A stretch of 45,198 nt of DNA from Sanguibacter keddieii (GTDB taxonomy: Bacteria > Actinomycetota > Actinomycetes > Actinomycetales > Actinomycetaceae): contig NZ_JVOJ01000056.1 of the NCBI RefSeq assembly GCF_001064145.1, positions 1 through 45,198 of the forward strand. The letters are read 5' to 3'. Positions 1 to 9,212 of the stretch are shown in pieces (position 1 is the stretch's first letter; the number at the start of each line of letters is the position of its first letter). Under the pieces are notes generated by a model. It searched no databases. It was given only the letters and a program-made list of their open reading frames with translations, and had not been told where the DNA came from. Position numbers and translations under genes: made by a program.

Positions 1-369
1 GAGCTTGTCCATACGGCGCGTGGATACTCCTGCCAGGTAGCAGTCAGCGACCACTGTGATCAAGGCGCTTTCGGAGCGTTTGCGGCGTTGAAGCAACCAC
101 TCTGGAAAATAGGTTCCTGAGCGCAGCTTGGGGATCGCCACGTCAATGGTGCCGACCCTGGTGTCCAGGGGCCGGTAGCGATACCCATTGCGCCTGGCCT
201 GACGCTGCGGGTCTTGTTGGCCCCACTGGGCCCCGCACACGGTGTCAGCGTCCGCTGATAACAACGCGTTAATCACGTGCTGGAGCAAGGAACGCATCAA
301 ATCCGGGGATGCCTGGGACAACGCCTCGCCAAGCAGGCCAGCAGGGTCGATAATATGAGGAGCGGTCAT
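1..369 (-). CDS. IS256-family (mutator-type) transposase, N-terminal part, cut by window edge
   Basis: An open frame of 123 codons runs from an ATG at 369 to the window edge without a stop. A GGAGGC Shine-Dalgarno sequence lies about 7 nt upstream (376-381 on the plus strand). The translation starts MTAPHIIDPAGLLGEAL and contains ADTVCGAQWG, RRNGYRYRPLDTRVG and VAIPKLRSGTYFPEWLL. These match the N-terminal region of mutator-type DDE transposases, including the conserved NGY..R and IPKLR.G.YFP segments. The DDE catalytic residues would lie beyond the window, so activity cannot be judged. The enzyme would excise and integrate its own insertion sequence. It lies tail-away from pknB with no functional link to it. 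Confidence 0.85.
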   Translation of the reverse strand, partial: MTAPHIIDPAGLLGEALSQASPDLMRSLLQHVINALLSADADTVCGAQWGQQDPQRQARRNGYRYRPLDTRVGTIDVAIPKLRSGTYFPEWLLQRRKRSESALITVVADCYLAGVSTRRMDKL

Positions 370-454
370 CGTTGTGCCTCCAAATCATTTCGAGTCAGAA
401 GTAGAGAGCTTTCTCGAAGGATCACACGGTGACCGCACCCATATCAAACGAGCC

Positions 455-495
455 GACCACCACACGGTTACACCACTATGCGGGACACTACTCCA
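455..495. repeat. Possible terminal inverted repeat of the IS256-like element
   Basis: About 90-125 bp upstream of the transposase start, the minus strand reads GAGTAGTGTCCCGCATAGTG followed by GTGTAACCGTGTGG. This is the position and style of an IS256-family element end. The partner end lies outside the window, so this is an inference and the exact boundary is unknown. Confidence 0.3.
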
Positions 496-675
496 GATCG
501 TCACAACCTATCCGCGTCAGGGACCTGTTTTCTCGAGGTCTGGTTTCTAGACCGCCTCGCAGCACAGCACCTGCCAACAGAGCTGGTTATCTGGCAGGCG
601 TGCGTTGTGGAGGACACGCTTCCACCGTGAAGATGCGGGCGCACCGGTCCCTGCTAGCTGTGTGTTGTCGAGGCC

Positions 676-768
676 GCCCGCGCGCCCGCGCGCCCCCGCA
701 CATGCCCGCGCCCCCGCACATGCCCGCGCGCCCCCGCACACGCCCTCGCGCCCCCGCGCCCGCGCATG
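676..768. repeat. GC-rich low-complexity tandem tract
   Basis: Degenerate tandem units of the form CGCCCCCGCACATGCC, roughly 17-20 bp long, make up this stretch. It sits between the IS element and the pknB terminator in an otherwise gene-free region (496-871). Frames reading through it give only Pro/Ala/Arg low-complexity peptides and are not credible genes. Confidence 0.6.
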
Positions 769-769
769 C

Positions 770-817
770 AGTGAGGCCCGCGCCGTAGGATTTCTCCTCG
801 CAGGCGCGGGCCTCACT
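770..817 (-). terminator. Hairpin downstream of pknB, likely operon terminator
   Basis: A perfect 15-bp inverted repeat (AGTGAGGCCCGCGCC at 770-784 and its complement at 803-817) encloses an 18-nt loop. It lies 55 bp past the pknB stop. No T-tract follows on the minus strand, which is common for terminators in high-GC actinobacteria. Confidence 0.6.
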
Positions 818-871
818 GATCAACGGGAACAACTACGAAGCGGTACTACCGCGACGCGGCCCGGGGCTCAC

Positions 872-2902
872 TCAGTGGTGGGCGTTCCCGTCATTGTTGC
901 CGTTGTTGCCGCCGTTGTTTCCGTTCTGGCCACCTTTCGACACCTTCAGCTTCACGGTCGAATTCTTCTCCACCTTCGAACCTTCGCCGGGCTCGACGGA
1001 GAGGACCTGGCCGGCGGGCTGGTTGCCTGCGACCTCTTCGACGGTGACGGTCAGGCCCAGGGCCTTGAGCTGCGCCTCGGCGTCGTCACGACCCATGCCC
1101 ACGACGGTCGGAATCTCCACCTGCGCGGCCTTGCCATTCGAGACGGACACGCCCACGGTGGTGCCCTTCTTGACCTTCGTGCCGGTCGCGGGATCCTGCT
1201 CGACGATGCGGTCCTTCTCCTTCTCGGAGTCGACGCTCGTTACGTTGCCCAGCTCCAGGCCGACGGACTTCAGGGTGCTGCGCGCCTGGTCCTGGGTCAT
1301 GCCCGACAGGTCAGGCACGTCCACCTGGTCCGAGCCGGAGGACAGGTAGGCGCGGATCGTCTGACCGGCCTTCACCTTGGAGCCGGGGGAGGGGTTGGTC
1401 TGGGCGACCTTGCCCTCGGGAACGGTGTCGGAGGCAACCTTGCTGGAGTCGAGCTCCCACTTCAGGCCCAGGGCTTCGATCGCCTTGCGAGCGTCGTCGG
1501 GGCTCATGCCAACGAGGTTGTCCGGCAGGGTCACCGAGTCCGGGCCGGAGGAGATGGTGACGCGAACGGTCGCGCCCTTCTCGGCCTGCGTGCCCGCTGT
1601 GGGGTCGGTGGAGGCCACGGAGCCCTCAGCGACGGTGTCGGAGGCGACCTTGTCGGGGTTGAGCTCCCACGTGAAGCCCGCCTGCTCGATCTGTGCCTTC
1701 GCCTCGGCCTGGGTCAGGCCGACGACGTTGGGAACCGCGATCGACTCGTGCGCGGCGGTGCCACGCGTCAGTGCCCACACCGAGCCGCCGATCAGCAGCA
1801 GGGCGATGAGCAGGACGGTCGCGATGATCGCCGTGCGACGCTTGCGGGCCTTAGCGGCCTCGTTCGCCGAGTCATCGGTGGCAACCGCGGGCAGCGACGT
1901 GGAGGTCGCGGCCATCGCCGCAGCGGGCGCATGGCTGGGGATCGCGGCCATCGGAGTGGTCGCAGCGGTGCGTGCGGACGCCATGCCGGCGGCGGGCAGG
2001 ACCTCGGTCGCCCACGAGTCGGCGGGCGGAGCGCCCACGTCGAGGCCTCGGGCCACGCGCTGCAGGTCCGCGAGCATGGCTGCGGCGCTCGGGTAGCGGT
2101 CCTCGCGGTTCTTCGCCAGGGACTTCAGCACCACGCGGTCGAGCGAGTCCGGGATGTCGGACAGGATCGACGAGGGCGTGGGCGGGATCTGCTCGACGTG
2201 CTGGTAGGCGACGGCCACGGCCGAGTCGCCCTTGAAGGGCGGGCGGCCGGTCAGCAGCTCGAAGAGGACGACGCCGGTGGAGTACAGGTCGGAGCGCTCG
2301 TCAACGGTCTCGCCGCGCGCCTGCTCGGGGGAGAGGTACTGGGCGGTGCCCACGACGGCGTTCGTCTGCGTCATCGTGGCCTGTGAATCCGTCAGGGCGC
2401 GCGCGATGCCAAAGTCCATGACCTTGACCTTGCCGTCCGACGTCAGCATGATGTTGCCGGGCTTAATGTCGCGGTGGACCAGGTGGTTCGCGTGCGAGTA
2501 CTGGAGGGCGGACAGGACGCCCGACACGATCTCGATGGCCTCGTTGATCGGAACGGCCGTGCCGTCCGAGATCAGGTCCTTAACCGTGTGCCCCTCGACG
2601 TACTCCATGACGATGTAGGGCACCGCGATTGAACGGCCGGTCGCGTCCTCGATGATCTCCTCGCCCGTGTCGTACACGGCGACGATGTTCGGGTGATTCA
2701 GCGACGCTGCCGACTGCGCTTCGCGACGGAAACGCGCCTGGAAGATCGAGTCCTGCGCCAGGTCGCGCCGCAGCATCTTGATGGCGACGACGCGCGACAG
2801 GCGAGTGTCGAAGCCCAGGTGGACTTCGGCCATTCCACCTCGCCCGATGAGCGATCGGACCTCGTATCGGCCAGCTAGACGGTGGGCCATGGGCTCTGCC
2901 AT
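872..2902 (-). CDS. pknB: Serine/threonine protein kinase PknB with four PASTA domains
   Basis: A 676-aa membrane kinase. The cytoplasmic kinase domain (about residues 13-280) has the glycine loop GRGGMAEV (20-27), the VAIK lysine K42, HRDIKPGN (143-150) and DFG (163-165). A Pro/Ala juxtamembrane linker leads to one TM helix at about 357-378. Four PASTA repeats follow (about 388-657), then an Asn/Gly-rich tail. In this family the PASTA region senses muropeptides or lipid II and the kinase phosphorylates cell-wall and division proteins, with PstP as the opposing phosphatase. The ATG at 2902 is chosen because GAGGAGG lies 7 nt upstream; it overlaps the end of pknA by 28 nt, so translation is probably coupled. 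It is the last gene of the operon. Confidence 0.97.
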   Translation of the reverse strand: MAEPMAHRLAGRYEVRSLIGRGGMAEVHLGFDTRLSRVVAIKMLRRDLAQDSIFQARFRREAQSAASLNHPNIVAVYDTGEEIIEDATGRSIAVPYIVMEYVEGHTVKDLISDGTAVPINEAIEIVSGVLSALQYSHANHLVHRDIKPGNIMLTSDGKVKVMDFGIARALTDSQATMTQTNAVVGTAQYLSPEQARGETVDERSDLYSTGVVLFELLTGRPPFKGDSAVAVAYQHVEQIPPTPSSILSDIPDSLDRVVLKSLAKNREDRYPSAAAMLADLQRVARGLDVGAPPADSWATEVLPAAGMASARTAATTPMAAIPSHAPAAAMAATSTSLPAVATDDSANEAAKARKRRTAIIATVLLIALLLIGGSVWALTRGTAAHESIAVPNVVGLTQAEAKAQIEQAGFTWELNPDKVASDTVAEGSVASTDPTAGTQAEKGATVRVTISSGPDSVTLPDNLVGMSPDDARKAIEALGLKWELDSSKVASDTVPEGKVAQTNPSPGSKVKAGQTIRAYLSSGSDQVDVPDLSGMTQDQARSTLKSVGLELGNVTSVDSEKEKDRIVEQDPATGTKVKKGTTVGVSVSNGKAAQVEIPTVVGMGRDDAEAQLKALGLTVTVEEVAGNQPAGQVLSVEPGEGSKVEKNSTVKLKVSKGGQNGNNGGNNGNNDGNAHH

Positions 2903-5079
2903 GTCCTAACCTCCTCGATAATGTGTGCTCCCGCACTTGGTTGTATCAGGGAGCCAAGCATGTTCTTGATCGTAATAGCTGCAAGCGCGATGAGCGCAAT
3001 CACGATGATTACGACGATGACCGCGCAAATAATCTGCCTGGATGCTGGGACGGGTGGTGCGACGACGCTACGCGAGTACGCGGTCTTGGCCGCCGGACGG
3101 GTGCGTTGCGCGCTGCGGGCATCGAGCTCATGCCAGCGCGGGCCGCGCTTGCCCTTCTCGGGTCGCGGCTCGTAGACCGAGCGTCGCTGGCGCTTCGAGG
3201 GCGTGGCTGCGCGAGGCTGGGGAACGGTCCCGTACACGCGCGGCGACGAGGCCGTGGCCGCCTTGTCGCGGCGAGGCGACTCGGAGCGGGTGGGCTGGGG
3301 AATGCGCGGGGCCGCCTGGCGGGCTGCCTGACGCTTGGCTTCTTCGGCCTCGCGGCGTTCGCGAGCTTCGCGGCGTTCGCGGGCTTCTTGAAGCTCGCGC
3401 TGGCGCTGTTCTTCCTCGCGGGCGACGGCTGCGCGGCGCTGCTCCTCGGCGGCGTCCTCGGCCTGGCGGGCCGCCTCACGCTGGCGCAGTCGCTCGGCGA
3501 GCGCGGCTCGTCGGTCCTGCGGCTCGGCTGCCTGAGGGGTTGCGGTCGCAGCAGTTTGTGCGGGAGCTGCGCCGGCCGGGGGAGCCGGGATCGGCGTGGG
3601 GCGCTGCGCGGGCACCGAGGCCTGGGGGCGCTGGGCCTTCTCGCTGCTGGGCTGCGGGACCTGCTCGGAGCGAGGCGGAGCCGCGTGCCTCGGGATGGAA
3701 CCCGTGGTCGGGCGGGCGACGGTGGCCTGTGCGGAAGCTGTTGTGGCCGTGGAGCGCGTCGGGAGCGGGGCCGACTCCGGTGCCGATGGGGGTGCCGCGG
3801 GCGCCGGGACTGCCGCGTGGCGGCCGGTCGAGGTCAGCGATCGGACGGCCCCCGACACTGCGGGTGCCTGCTCGCCGGTCGTCTCGGGGTGCAGGCGACG
3901 AACTCGGGTGGGTGCGGATACGGGGCGAGAGACCGGGGGGACCTCGGCCTCGTCGAGGATGCGTGGGACGGCGCCGTGGCGACCCGTGATCGGGATCGGT
4001 GCCGAGGACGGGGCGATCGTCGTCGCTTCGTCGAGGACGGGCAGCTTGGCGTGACGGCCCGTCGCCGCGCGTACCTTCGGAGTGAGGCCCGAGGGGGGCT
4101 GCAGCATCTCGTCGGGCAGCGTGCGGCGCGTCAGGTGACGCACGGGTGCGAGGATCGGCACGGAGGGTTGGACGGGTGTGCGGGTCTCGGCCGGGCGCTG
4201 CGCGGCCTTCGGCAGCGGCAGCGGGCGAGGCGTCACGGAGATACCCATGGCCTTGGCAGCCCCGGCGATCTCGCGGACGGCCGCGGAGCCGGACTCGGGG
4301 CGCTTCGCGGGGTCCTTCTCCAGCAGGTGCAGGATGACGTCGGCCAGGGGCTCGGGCACGAAGTCCGGCAGCGGCGGGACGGGATCGTTGACGTGCGCGA
4401 AGGCGATGTCCACCTGGGTTTCGCCGGTGAACGGGCGTCGACCGGCCGCGGCCTCGTAGGCGATGACGCCGAGGGCGTAGAGGTCGCCGATGGGGGTGGC
4501 GACCTCGCCCATGGCCTGCTCGGGCGGCAGGTACTGAGCGGTGCCCATGACCATGCCCGCAGCGGTCAGGTTGACCTGTCCCTTCGCGCGAGAGATGCCG
4601 AAGTCCGTCAGCTTCACCATGCCATCAGGGCGAACAATAATGTTCGCGGGCTTGATGTCGCGGTGCACGACGCCCGCGCGCGCGGCGGCACCCAGCGCCA
4701 TCGCGACCTGCACGAGGATCGGCATGAGGTACTCGGGCTCAATGCGGGAGCCGCCGCGCAGGTAATCCGTCAGCGGGTAGCCGTCGACGAGCTCCATGAT
4801 GATCCAGCCGATGCCGTCTTCCTCACCCGAATCCTGGGTGTTGGCGATGTTCGGGTGCGAGATCGACATCGAGTTACGGGCCTCGAGGCGCAGGCGCGAG
4901 AGCGACAGCTCCTCGCCCGTCAGCTCGGGGCGCAGGACCTTCGCGGCGACGATATGGCCGCTGACGCGGTCGCGGGCCTTCCACACCTCGCCCATGCCGC
5001 CCTGAGCGATCGGAGTGAGCAACGTGTAGCGCCCCCCGAGCACTCGCCCGGCACCGGAAGTCATGCGTGGCGTACTCAC
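2875..5079 (-). CDS. pknA: Serine/threonine protein kinase PknA-like, with long linker and coiled coil
   Basis: A 734-aa kinase. The kinase domain (about 1-285) shows AQGGMGEV, the AAK lysine K47, HRDIKPAN (139-146) and DFG (159-161). Then comes a Pro/Ala-rich linker of more than 200 residues carrying three TGRH motifs followed by a short hydrophobic stretch. A Glu/Arg/Ala-rich probable coiled coil (about 520-588) and one TM helix (about 680-703) precede a short outside tail without PASTA domains. PknA homologues in mycobacteria are near 430 aa, so this one is much longer. The start is GTG at 5079, whose bases overlap the pbpA TGA stop (GTGA), indicating coupled translation. An ATG five codons later (5064) is an alternative. 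PknA homologues regulate cell shape and division together with PknB. Confidence 0.93.
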   Translation of the reverse strand: MSTPRMTSGAGRVLGGRYTLLTPIAQGGMGEVWKARDRVSGHIVAAKVLRPELTGEELSLSRLRLEARNSMSISHPNIANTQDSGEEDGIGWIIMELVDGYPLTDYLRGGSRIEPEYLMPILVQVAMALGAAARAGVVHRDIKPANIIVRPDGMVKLTDFGISRAKGQVNLTAAGMVMGTAQYLPPEQAMGEVATPIGDLYALGVIAYEAAAGRRPFTGETQVDIAFAHVNDPVPPLPDFVPEPLADVILHLLEKDPAKRPESGSAAVREIAGAAKAMGISVTPRPLPLPKAAQRPAETRTPVQPSVPILAPVRHLTRRTLPDEMLQPPSGLTPKVRAATGRHAKLPVLDEATTIAPSSAPIPITGRHGAVPRILDEAEVPPVSRPVSAPTRVRRLHPETTGEQAPAVSGAVRSLTSTGRHAAVPAPAAPPSAPESAPLPTRSTATTASAQATVARPTTGSIPRHAAPPRSEQVPQPSSEKAQRPQASVPAQRPTPIPAPPAGAAPAQTAATATPQAAEPQDRRAALAERLRQREAARQAEDAAEEQRRAAVAREEEQRQRELQEARERREARERREAEEAKRQAARQAAPRIPQPTRSESPRRDKAATASSPRVYGTVPQPRAATPSKRQRRSVYEPRPEKGKRGPRWHELDARSAQRTRPAAKTAYSRSVVAPPVPASRQIICAVIVVIIVIALIALAAITIKNMLGSLIQPSAGAHIIEEVRTWQSPWPTV

Positions 5080-6527
5080 TGCAGCCCCGCTTCCAGGAGA
5101 GCACGGGCGATCGGGCCGGCCACGTCTCCGCCGTGCGGCGTGGGATCGTTGTCATCGCCCTCGACCAGGACCGCGAAAGCGATGCGCGGGCTGTCCGCCG
5201 GGGCGAAACCGACGGCCCAGGCGTTCGCGCGGTCGCCGTTACCGGTCTCGGCGGTGCCGGTCTTTGCGGCCACAGCCACGTTCGGAAGCGCCATCGTCGT
5301 GCCGGTGCCGTACGGCTGGGAGACCACGGATTCCATCATGGCGCGCAGCTTCGAGGCCGTCTCCGACGAAATCGGTCGACCGGCGTCCGTCGGGCTGTTC
5401 GTACGCACGACCTGGTTGTCGGCGTCCACAATCGAGTCGATGAGGTAGGGGGTCATCATCTGGCCGTCGTTCGCGATGGTCTGGGCGACCTGCGCCATCT
5501 GCAGAGGCGTCGTCTGGACCGTGTACTGGCCGATCGAGCTCATCGCGAGCTGCGCGGCGTCCGCGTCGGCGGGGAAGACGGAGGGTGTCACCGTCAGTGG
5601 GATCTGCGACTCGCGGCCGAAACCGAAGCGGTTCGTCACGTCGACGAGCTGCTGGTTCGTCAGCTGCTCGGAAGCCAGCACGAAGGTCGTGTTGCACGAG
5701 CGCGCGAAGGCCTCGGTGAGTGTCGGGTTGCCGTCGCCGCAGGTGGAGGACTCGATGTTGGAGACCTCGGTAGCCGTGCCCGGCAGGGTTGTGGAGACGG
5801 GCGAGGGCATGCGCATATCCGGGTCGGCGAGGCCGTTTTCGATGAGGGCGATCGTCGTGAGGATCTTGAACGTCGAGCCGGGGGCGTAGCGCTGCGAGAT
5901 AGCGCGGTTGAGCAGCGGGTTGTTCGGATCCGAGGAGAGTGCGGAGAACGCGTCGGACACCGCGCCGGCGTCGGAGGAGGCCAGCTGGTTCGGGTCGAAG
6001 GTCGGCGACGAGTACATCGCCAGGACCGCGCCGGTCTTCGCGTCGAGGGCCACGACGGCACCCTTGCGGTTACCGAGGGCCTCGGCCGCGGCCTTCTGCA
6101 TCTGCGAGTTCAGGGTGAGGGAGACGCCGCCGCCCTGGCGGTTCTGGCCCGTCAGGAGGTTGTGTAGGCGCTGCCCGAGGAGCGTCTGGGACTGGCCGTC
6201 CAGGACATTCTCCTCGGTGGCCTCGATGCCGGTCGACGCGTTGCCCACGGACGAGAAGTAGCCGGTGACGGGGGCGTAGAGGGGCCCCTCGGAGTAGGAG
6301 CGCGCGTAGCGCTTGGAGCCGTCCTCGAGCTCGGAGGAGGCGATCGCCGTCTTGTCGACGATGATCGGGCCGCGGTCGGTTTCGGCCGCGTGCAGGATCG
6401 TGCGCTGGTTGCGCGCGTCGGCGTTGAGCGAGGACGCGGAAATGAACTGCGTGTTCGTGATGCCCACACCCAGGAGGGCGAACATCAGGAGAACGATGAT
6501 GAAGATCTTGCGAATCTGGTTATTCAC
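5076..6527 (-). CDS. pbpA: Class B penicillin-binding protein PbpA (peptidoglycan transpeptidase)
   Basis: A 483-aa protein with an N-terminal TM anchor (about 7-27) and an extracytoplasmic transpeptidase domain. The active-site motifs are S218-T-F-K221 (SxxK), S277-C-N279 (SxN) and K422-T-G424 (KTG). It cross-links peptidoglycan and partners with the SEDS glycosyltransferase encoded just upstream (rodA). The start is GTG at 6527, three bases after the rodA stop. The N-terminus MNNQIRKIF resembles mycobacterial PbpA. There is no strong ribosome-binding site, so coupling to rodA is likely. The gene order rodA-pbpA-pknA-pknB is the conserved actinobacterial one. Confidence 0.95.
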   Translation of the reverse strand: MNNQIRKIFIIVLLMFALLGVGITNTQFISASSLNADARNQRTILHAAETDRGPIIVDKTAIASSELEDGSKRYARSYSEGPLYAPVTGYFSSVGNASTGIEATEENVLDGQSQTLLGQRLHNLLTGQNRQGGGVSLTLNSQMQKAAAEALGNRKGAVVALDAKTGAVLAMYSSPTFDPNQLASSDAGAVSDAFSALSSDPNNPLLNRAISQRYAPGSTFKILTTIALIENGLADPDMRMPSPVSTTLPGTATEVSNIESSTCGDGNPTLTEAFARSCNTTFVLASEQLTNQQLVDVTNRFGFGRESQIPLTVTPSVFPADADAAQLAMSSIGQYTVQTTPLQMAQVAQTIANDGQMMTPYLIDSIVDADNQVVRTNSPTDAGRPISSETASKLRAMMESVVSQPYGTGTTMALPNVAVAAKTGTAETGNGDRANAWAVGFAPADSPRIAFAVLVEGDDNDPTPHGGDVAGPIARALLEAGLQ

Positions 6528-6530
6528 GGC

Positions 6531-7910
6531 TCACTCACCCACTCCCACGGCAGGCTGGATGCCGGAGTTCCACGGCGCGGGGGTCGAGGCCGGGCGGCGA
6601 GCAGCGTCCGACACGCGGATCAGCAGCGCGACGGTGATCCACGAGGAAACCATCGACGAGCCGCCCGCAGCCAGGAACGGAGCCGTCAGGCCGGTCAGCG
6701 GAATGATGCGCGTGATGCCGCCGAGCACCACGAACAGCTGAATGGCCAGCGAGAAGCTCAGGCCGGTCGCCAGGAGCTTGCCGAAGCCGTCGCGCACCGT
6801 CAGCGCCGCGCGCAGGCCCCGCTGGATGAGGATCAGGTAGAGGATGAGGATGGCGGCCATGCCGGTCAGGCCCAGTTCCTCGGCGAAGGAGGACAGGATG
6901 AAGTCCGAGTTCGCCAGCGGCACGAGCTGCGGGTAGCCCCGGCCCCAGCCGGTGCCCATGAGGCCTCCGGAGGCCTGGCCGAACAGGCCCTGGACGAGTT
7001 GGTAGGACCCCTGGTTGTAGATGTCGGGGTCGAGGGCGTTGAGCCAGATGTTGAAGCGCGTCTGCACGTGGGCGAAGGACTTCACGGCGATCGCGACGGC
7101 CGGCACGAACAGGGTGAAGCCGATGACCAGCCACGACACGCGGTTTGTCGCCACGTACAGCATCGCAACGAACAGGCCGAAGAAGAGCAGCGAAGTCCCC
7201 AGGTCGCGCTGCAGGACGAGGATCGCGATGCCGATCAGCCACACGACCATGATCGGGCCGAGGTCGCGGGCGCGCGGCAGGCGCATGCCCAGGAACTTGC
7301 GGCCGCCGATCGCCAGGTTGTCGCGGTTCGTCACGAGGTATCCGGCGAAGAAGATCGCCAGCGTGATCTTCACGAGCTCACCGGGCTGGACGGAGATGGG
7401 ACCCAGGTGGATCCAGACGCGCGCGCCGAAGGTCTCCTGGCCCAGGCCGGGAATCATCGGCAGGAGCAGGAGGAACAGCGACAGCACACCGAAGGTGTAC
7501 GTGTAGCGTCGCAGCATGCGGTGGTCGCGCAGCGTGATCAAGATGATGGCCGCGATAACGATCGCGATGCCTACGAACAGTGCCTGGCGGAAGCCCACCA
7601 CGGCCTCGTCCCTGCGTGCGTACGACAGGTCGAGGCGGTAGATCATCGCCAGTCCCAGGCCCGTCAGGGCGACGGCGACCGGCAGGATCACCGGGTCCGC
7701 GTAGGGGGCCAGGAAGTGCACGCCGACCTCGGCAATGATCGCGATCGCGACGAGCACGCCGACCTGCGTGAGAAGGTTCGCGGGGATCTCCCCCGTGTAG
7801 TTCAGCGAGGTCAGCACGTAGCCGGCGATGCCGACGGCCAGAGCCAGGCCCATGAGGGTCAGCTCCAGGAATCGGCGAGGCCGGGCGGGCGCGATCGATA
7901 CGGTAGCCAT
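6531..7910 (-). CDS. rodA: SEDS-family peptidoglycan glycosyltransferase RodA/FtsW
   Basis: A polytopic membrane protein of 459 aa with about ten or more TM segments. It contains the SEDS motifs YLVTNRDNL, LQRDLGTSLLFF (with the catalytic-type Asp) and a C-terminal GGSSMVSSW segment. SEDS proteins polymerise lipid II into glycan strands together with a class B PBP, here PbpA. The ATG at 7910 begins at the last base of the pstP TAA stop (TAATG), so translation is coupled; a GGGGGC stretch 10 nt upstream can act as ribosome-binding site. A longer upstream frame extends to 8639 but lies inside pstP, reads as Arg/Pro-rich nonsense and is not accepted. Confidence 0.95.
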   Translation of the reverse strand: MATVSIAPARPRRFLELTLMGLALAVGIAGYVLTSLNYTGEIPANLLTQVGVLVAIAIIAEVGVHFLAPYADPVILPVAVALTGLGLAMIYRLDLSYARRDEAVVGFRQALFVGIAIVIAAIILITLRDHRMLRRYTYTFGVLSLFLLLLPMIPGLGQETFGARVWIHLGPISVQPGELVKITLAIFFAGYLVTNRDNLAIGGRKFLGMRLPRARDLGPIMVVWLIGIAILVLQRDLGTSLLFFGLFVAMLYVATNRVSWLVIGFTLFVPAVAIAVKSFAHVQTRFNIWLNALDPDIYNQGSYQLVQGLFGQASGGLMGTGWGRGYPQLVPLANSDFILSSFAEELGLTGMAAILILYLILIQRGLRAALTVRDGFGKLLATGLSFSLAIQLFVVLGGITRIIPLTGLTAPFLAAGGSSMVSSWITVALLIRVSDAARRPASTPAPWNSGIQPAVGVGE

Positions 7911-9211
7911 TAGGAGGCGCCCCCGCTCTGCGCCCCGGACTGGGGCGTGCCGGACTGCGGCGTGCCCGACTGGGGCATCGGCGACGAGGGGGTCGACACG
8001 TTGTCGGCCGCAGAGCGCCTGAGGCCCTCGATGTAGGAGTCGATGTCGGCGCGCGAGGAGCGCAGCACCGGCGTGTCGAGGCGCTGGCGATCCACGGGCG
8101 CGAGGTCGGACAGCGCGACGTTGGAGACCTCCACGGCGTGGGAGAGCTGCCACGGGCCAATCGACTGGGGGATGCCCTGGTAGATGACGACGTAGCCGTC
8201 CTGGCCGATCGCGTAGTACTGGGTCTGCGTCCACTTCCACGACATCCACGACGCGGCGACCACGAGGACCGTCACGAGCGAGATAAACACGGGGGTCCAC
8301 CACGAGGAACGGGGCTTGAGCTCGACGGGTGCGTCGTCCTCGTCGCTGGGGGAGCCCGAGGCCGAGGAACCCAGGGCAGCAGCGCGCGCGGCCGCTCCTT
8401 CTCCGCCGCGCGACTTGGCGTTGCGGTCGATGGCCGCGGCGCCCACGATCTGCGGGGGAGCGGGCGGGAACGTGCCGGCGGGAACAATGTCCGCGATCAC
8501 GCACGTGATGTTGTCGGGGCCGCCGCCCAGGAGGGCCAGGCGGATGAGCTCTTCGGCGCATTCGCCCGGATCCTTGAAATCGGCCATGACCTGGCCGATC
8601 GTCTCGGGGGAGACGAGGCCGGACAGGCCGTCGGAGCACAGCATCCAGCGGTCGCCGACGACGGCTTCGCGGATTGTCTCGTCGGGGGCCACGTCGGCCT
8701 GCGCGTCGCCGAGGATCTTCAGGACGACGTTACGGTTGGGGTGGTGCTCGGCTTCCTCGGGCGTGATCTGGCCGGTGTCGACCAGGTATTGCACGAAGGA
8801 GTGGTCGGTCGTGACCTGGGTCAGCGTGTCGCCGCGCAGCACGTAGGCGCGCGAGTCGCCGATGTGGACCATCGCGAGGCGGTTGCCGGAGCGCATGAGC
8901 GCGATGCAGGTGGTGCCCAGGCCCTCGAGGTCGCGGTCGCGGCTCGAGCGGTCGGTGAGCTCCTCGTGCGCGTCGAGGAGGGCCTCGCGCAGGAGGGGAA
9001 GCATCGAGTCGGCCGGGTGCGAGTCCGTGTCGAGGGGGACGAGGTGCGCGAGGGCCACCGAGGAGGCGATGTCGCCGCCCGCGGGGCCGCCCATGCCGTC
9101 GGCGAGGACCAGCAGGTTCGCGCCGGCGTAGCCGGAGTCCTGGTTGTTGGAACGCACGAGGCCCACGTCGGAGCGGGCGGCGTAGTGGAATTGAACCGCG
9201 TTTCCTGACAT
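7910..9211 (-). CDS. pstP: PP2C-family serine/threonine phosphatase PstP
   Basis: A 433-aa membrane phosphatase. The cytoplasmic PP2C domain (about 8-240) has the metal-binding motifs SNNQDS (D25), LADGMGG (D38), GDSRAYVLRG, CSDGLSGLV and GGPDNITCV. A charged linker, one TM helix (around WWTPVFISLVTVLVV) and an extracellular domain follow, ending in a short repetitive SGTPQ tail. It removes phosphate from PknA, PknB and their substrates. The ATG at 9211 directly follows the fhaB stop, with GGTGGG upstream, and the start MSGNAVQFHYAARSDVG fits the family. A frame extending 16 codons further into fhaB was not chosen. Confidence 0.96.
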   Translation of the reverse strand: MSGNAVQFHYAARSDVGLVRSNNQDSGYAGANLLVLADGMGGPAGGDIASSVALAHLVPLDTDSHPADSMLPLLREALLDAHEELTDRSSRDRDLEGLGTTCIALMRSGNRLAMVHIGDSRAYVLRGDTLTQVTTDHSFVQYLVDTGQITPEEAEHHPNRNVVLKILGDAQADVAPDETIREAVVGDRWMLCSDGLSGLVSPETIGQVMADFKDPGECAEELIRLALLGGGPDNITCVIADIVPAGTFPPAPPQIVGAAAIDRNAKSRGGEGAAARAAALGSSASGSPSDEDDAPVELKPRSSWWTPVFISLVTVLVVAASWMSWKWTQTQYYAIGQDGYVVIYQGIPQSIGPWQLSHAVEVSNVALSDLAPVDRQRLDTPVLRSSRADIDSYIEGLRRSAADNVSTPSSPMPQSGTPQSGTPQSGAQSGGAS

Positions 9212-9212
9212 A

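Noticed and set aside
605-5448. Long plus-strand frames of 593 and 841 codons opposite pknB and pknA
   Set aside because: They are antisense shadows caused by high third-position G+C; the minus-strand kinases have complete motifs and coupled starts.
7911-8639. N-terminal extension of the rodA frame
   Set aside because: The extension lies fully inside pstP in another frame and encodes Arg/Pro-rich sequence; the family start MATVSIAP at 7910 overlaps the pstP stop.
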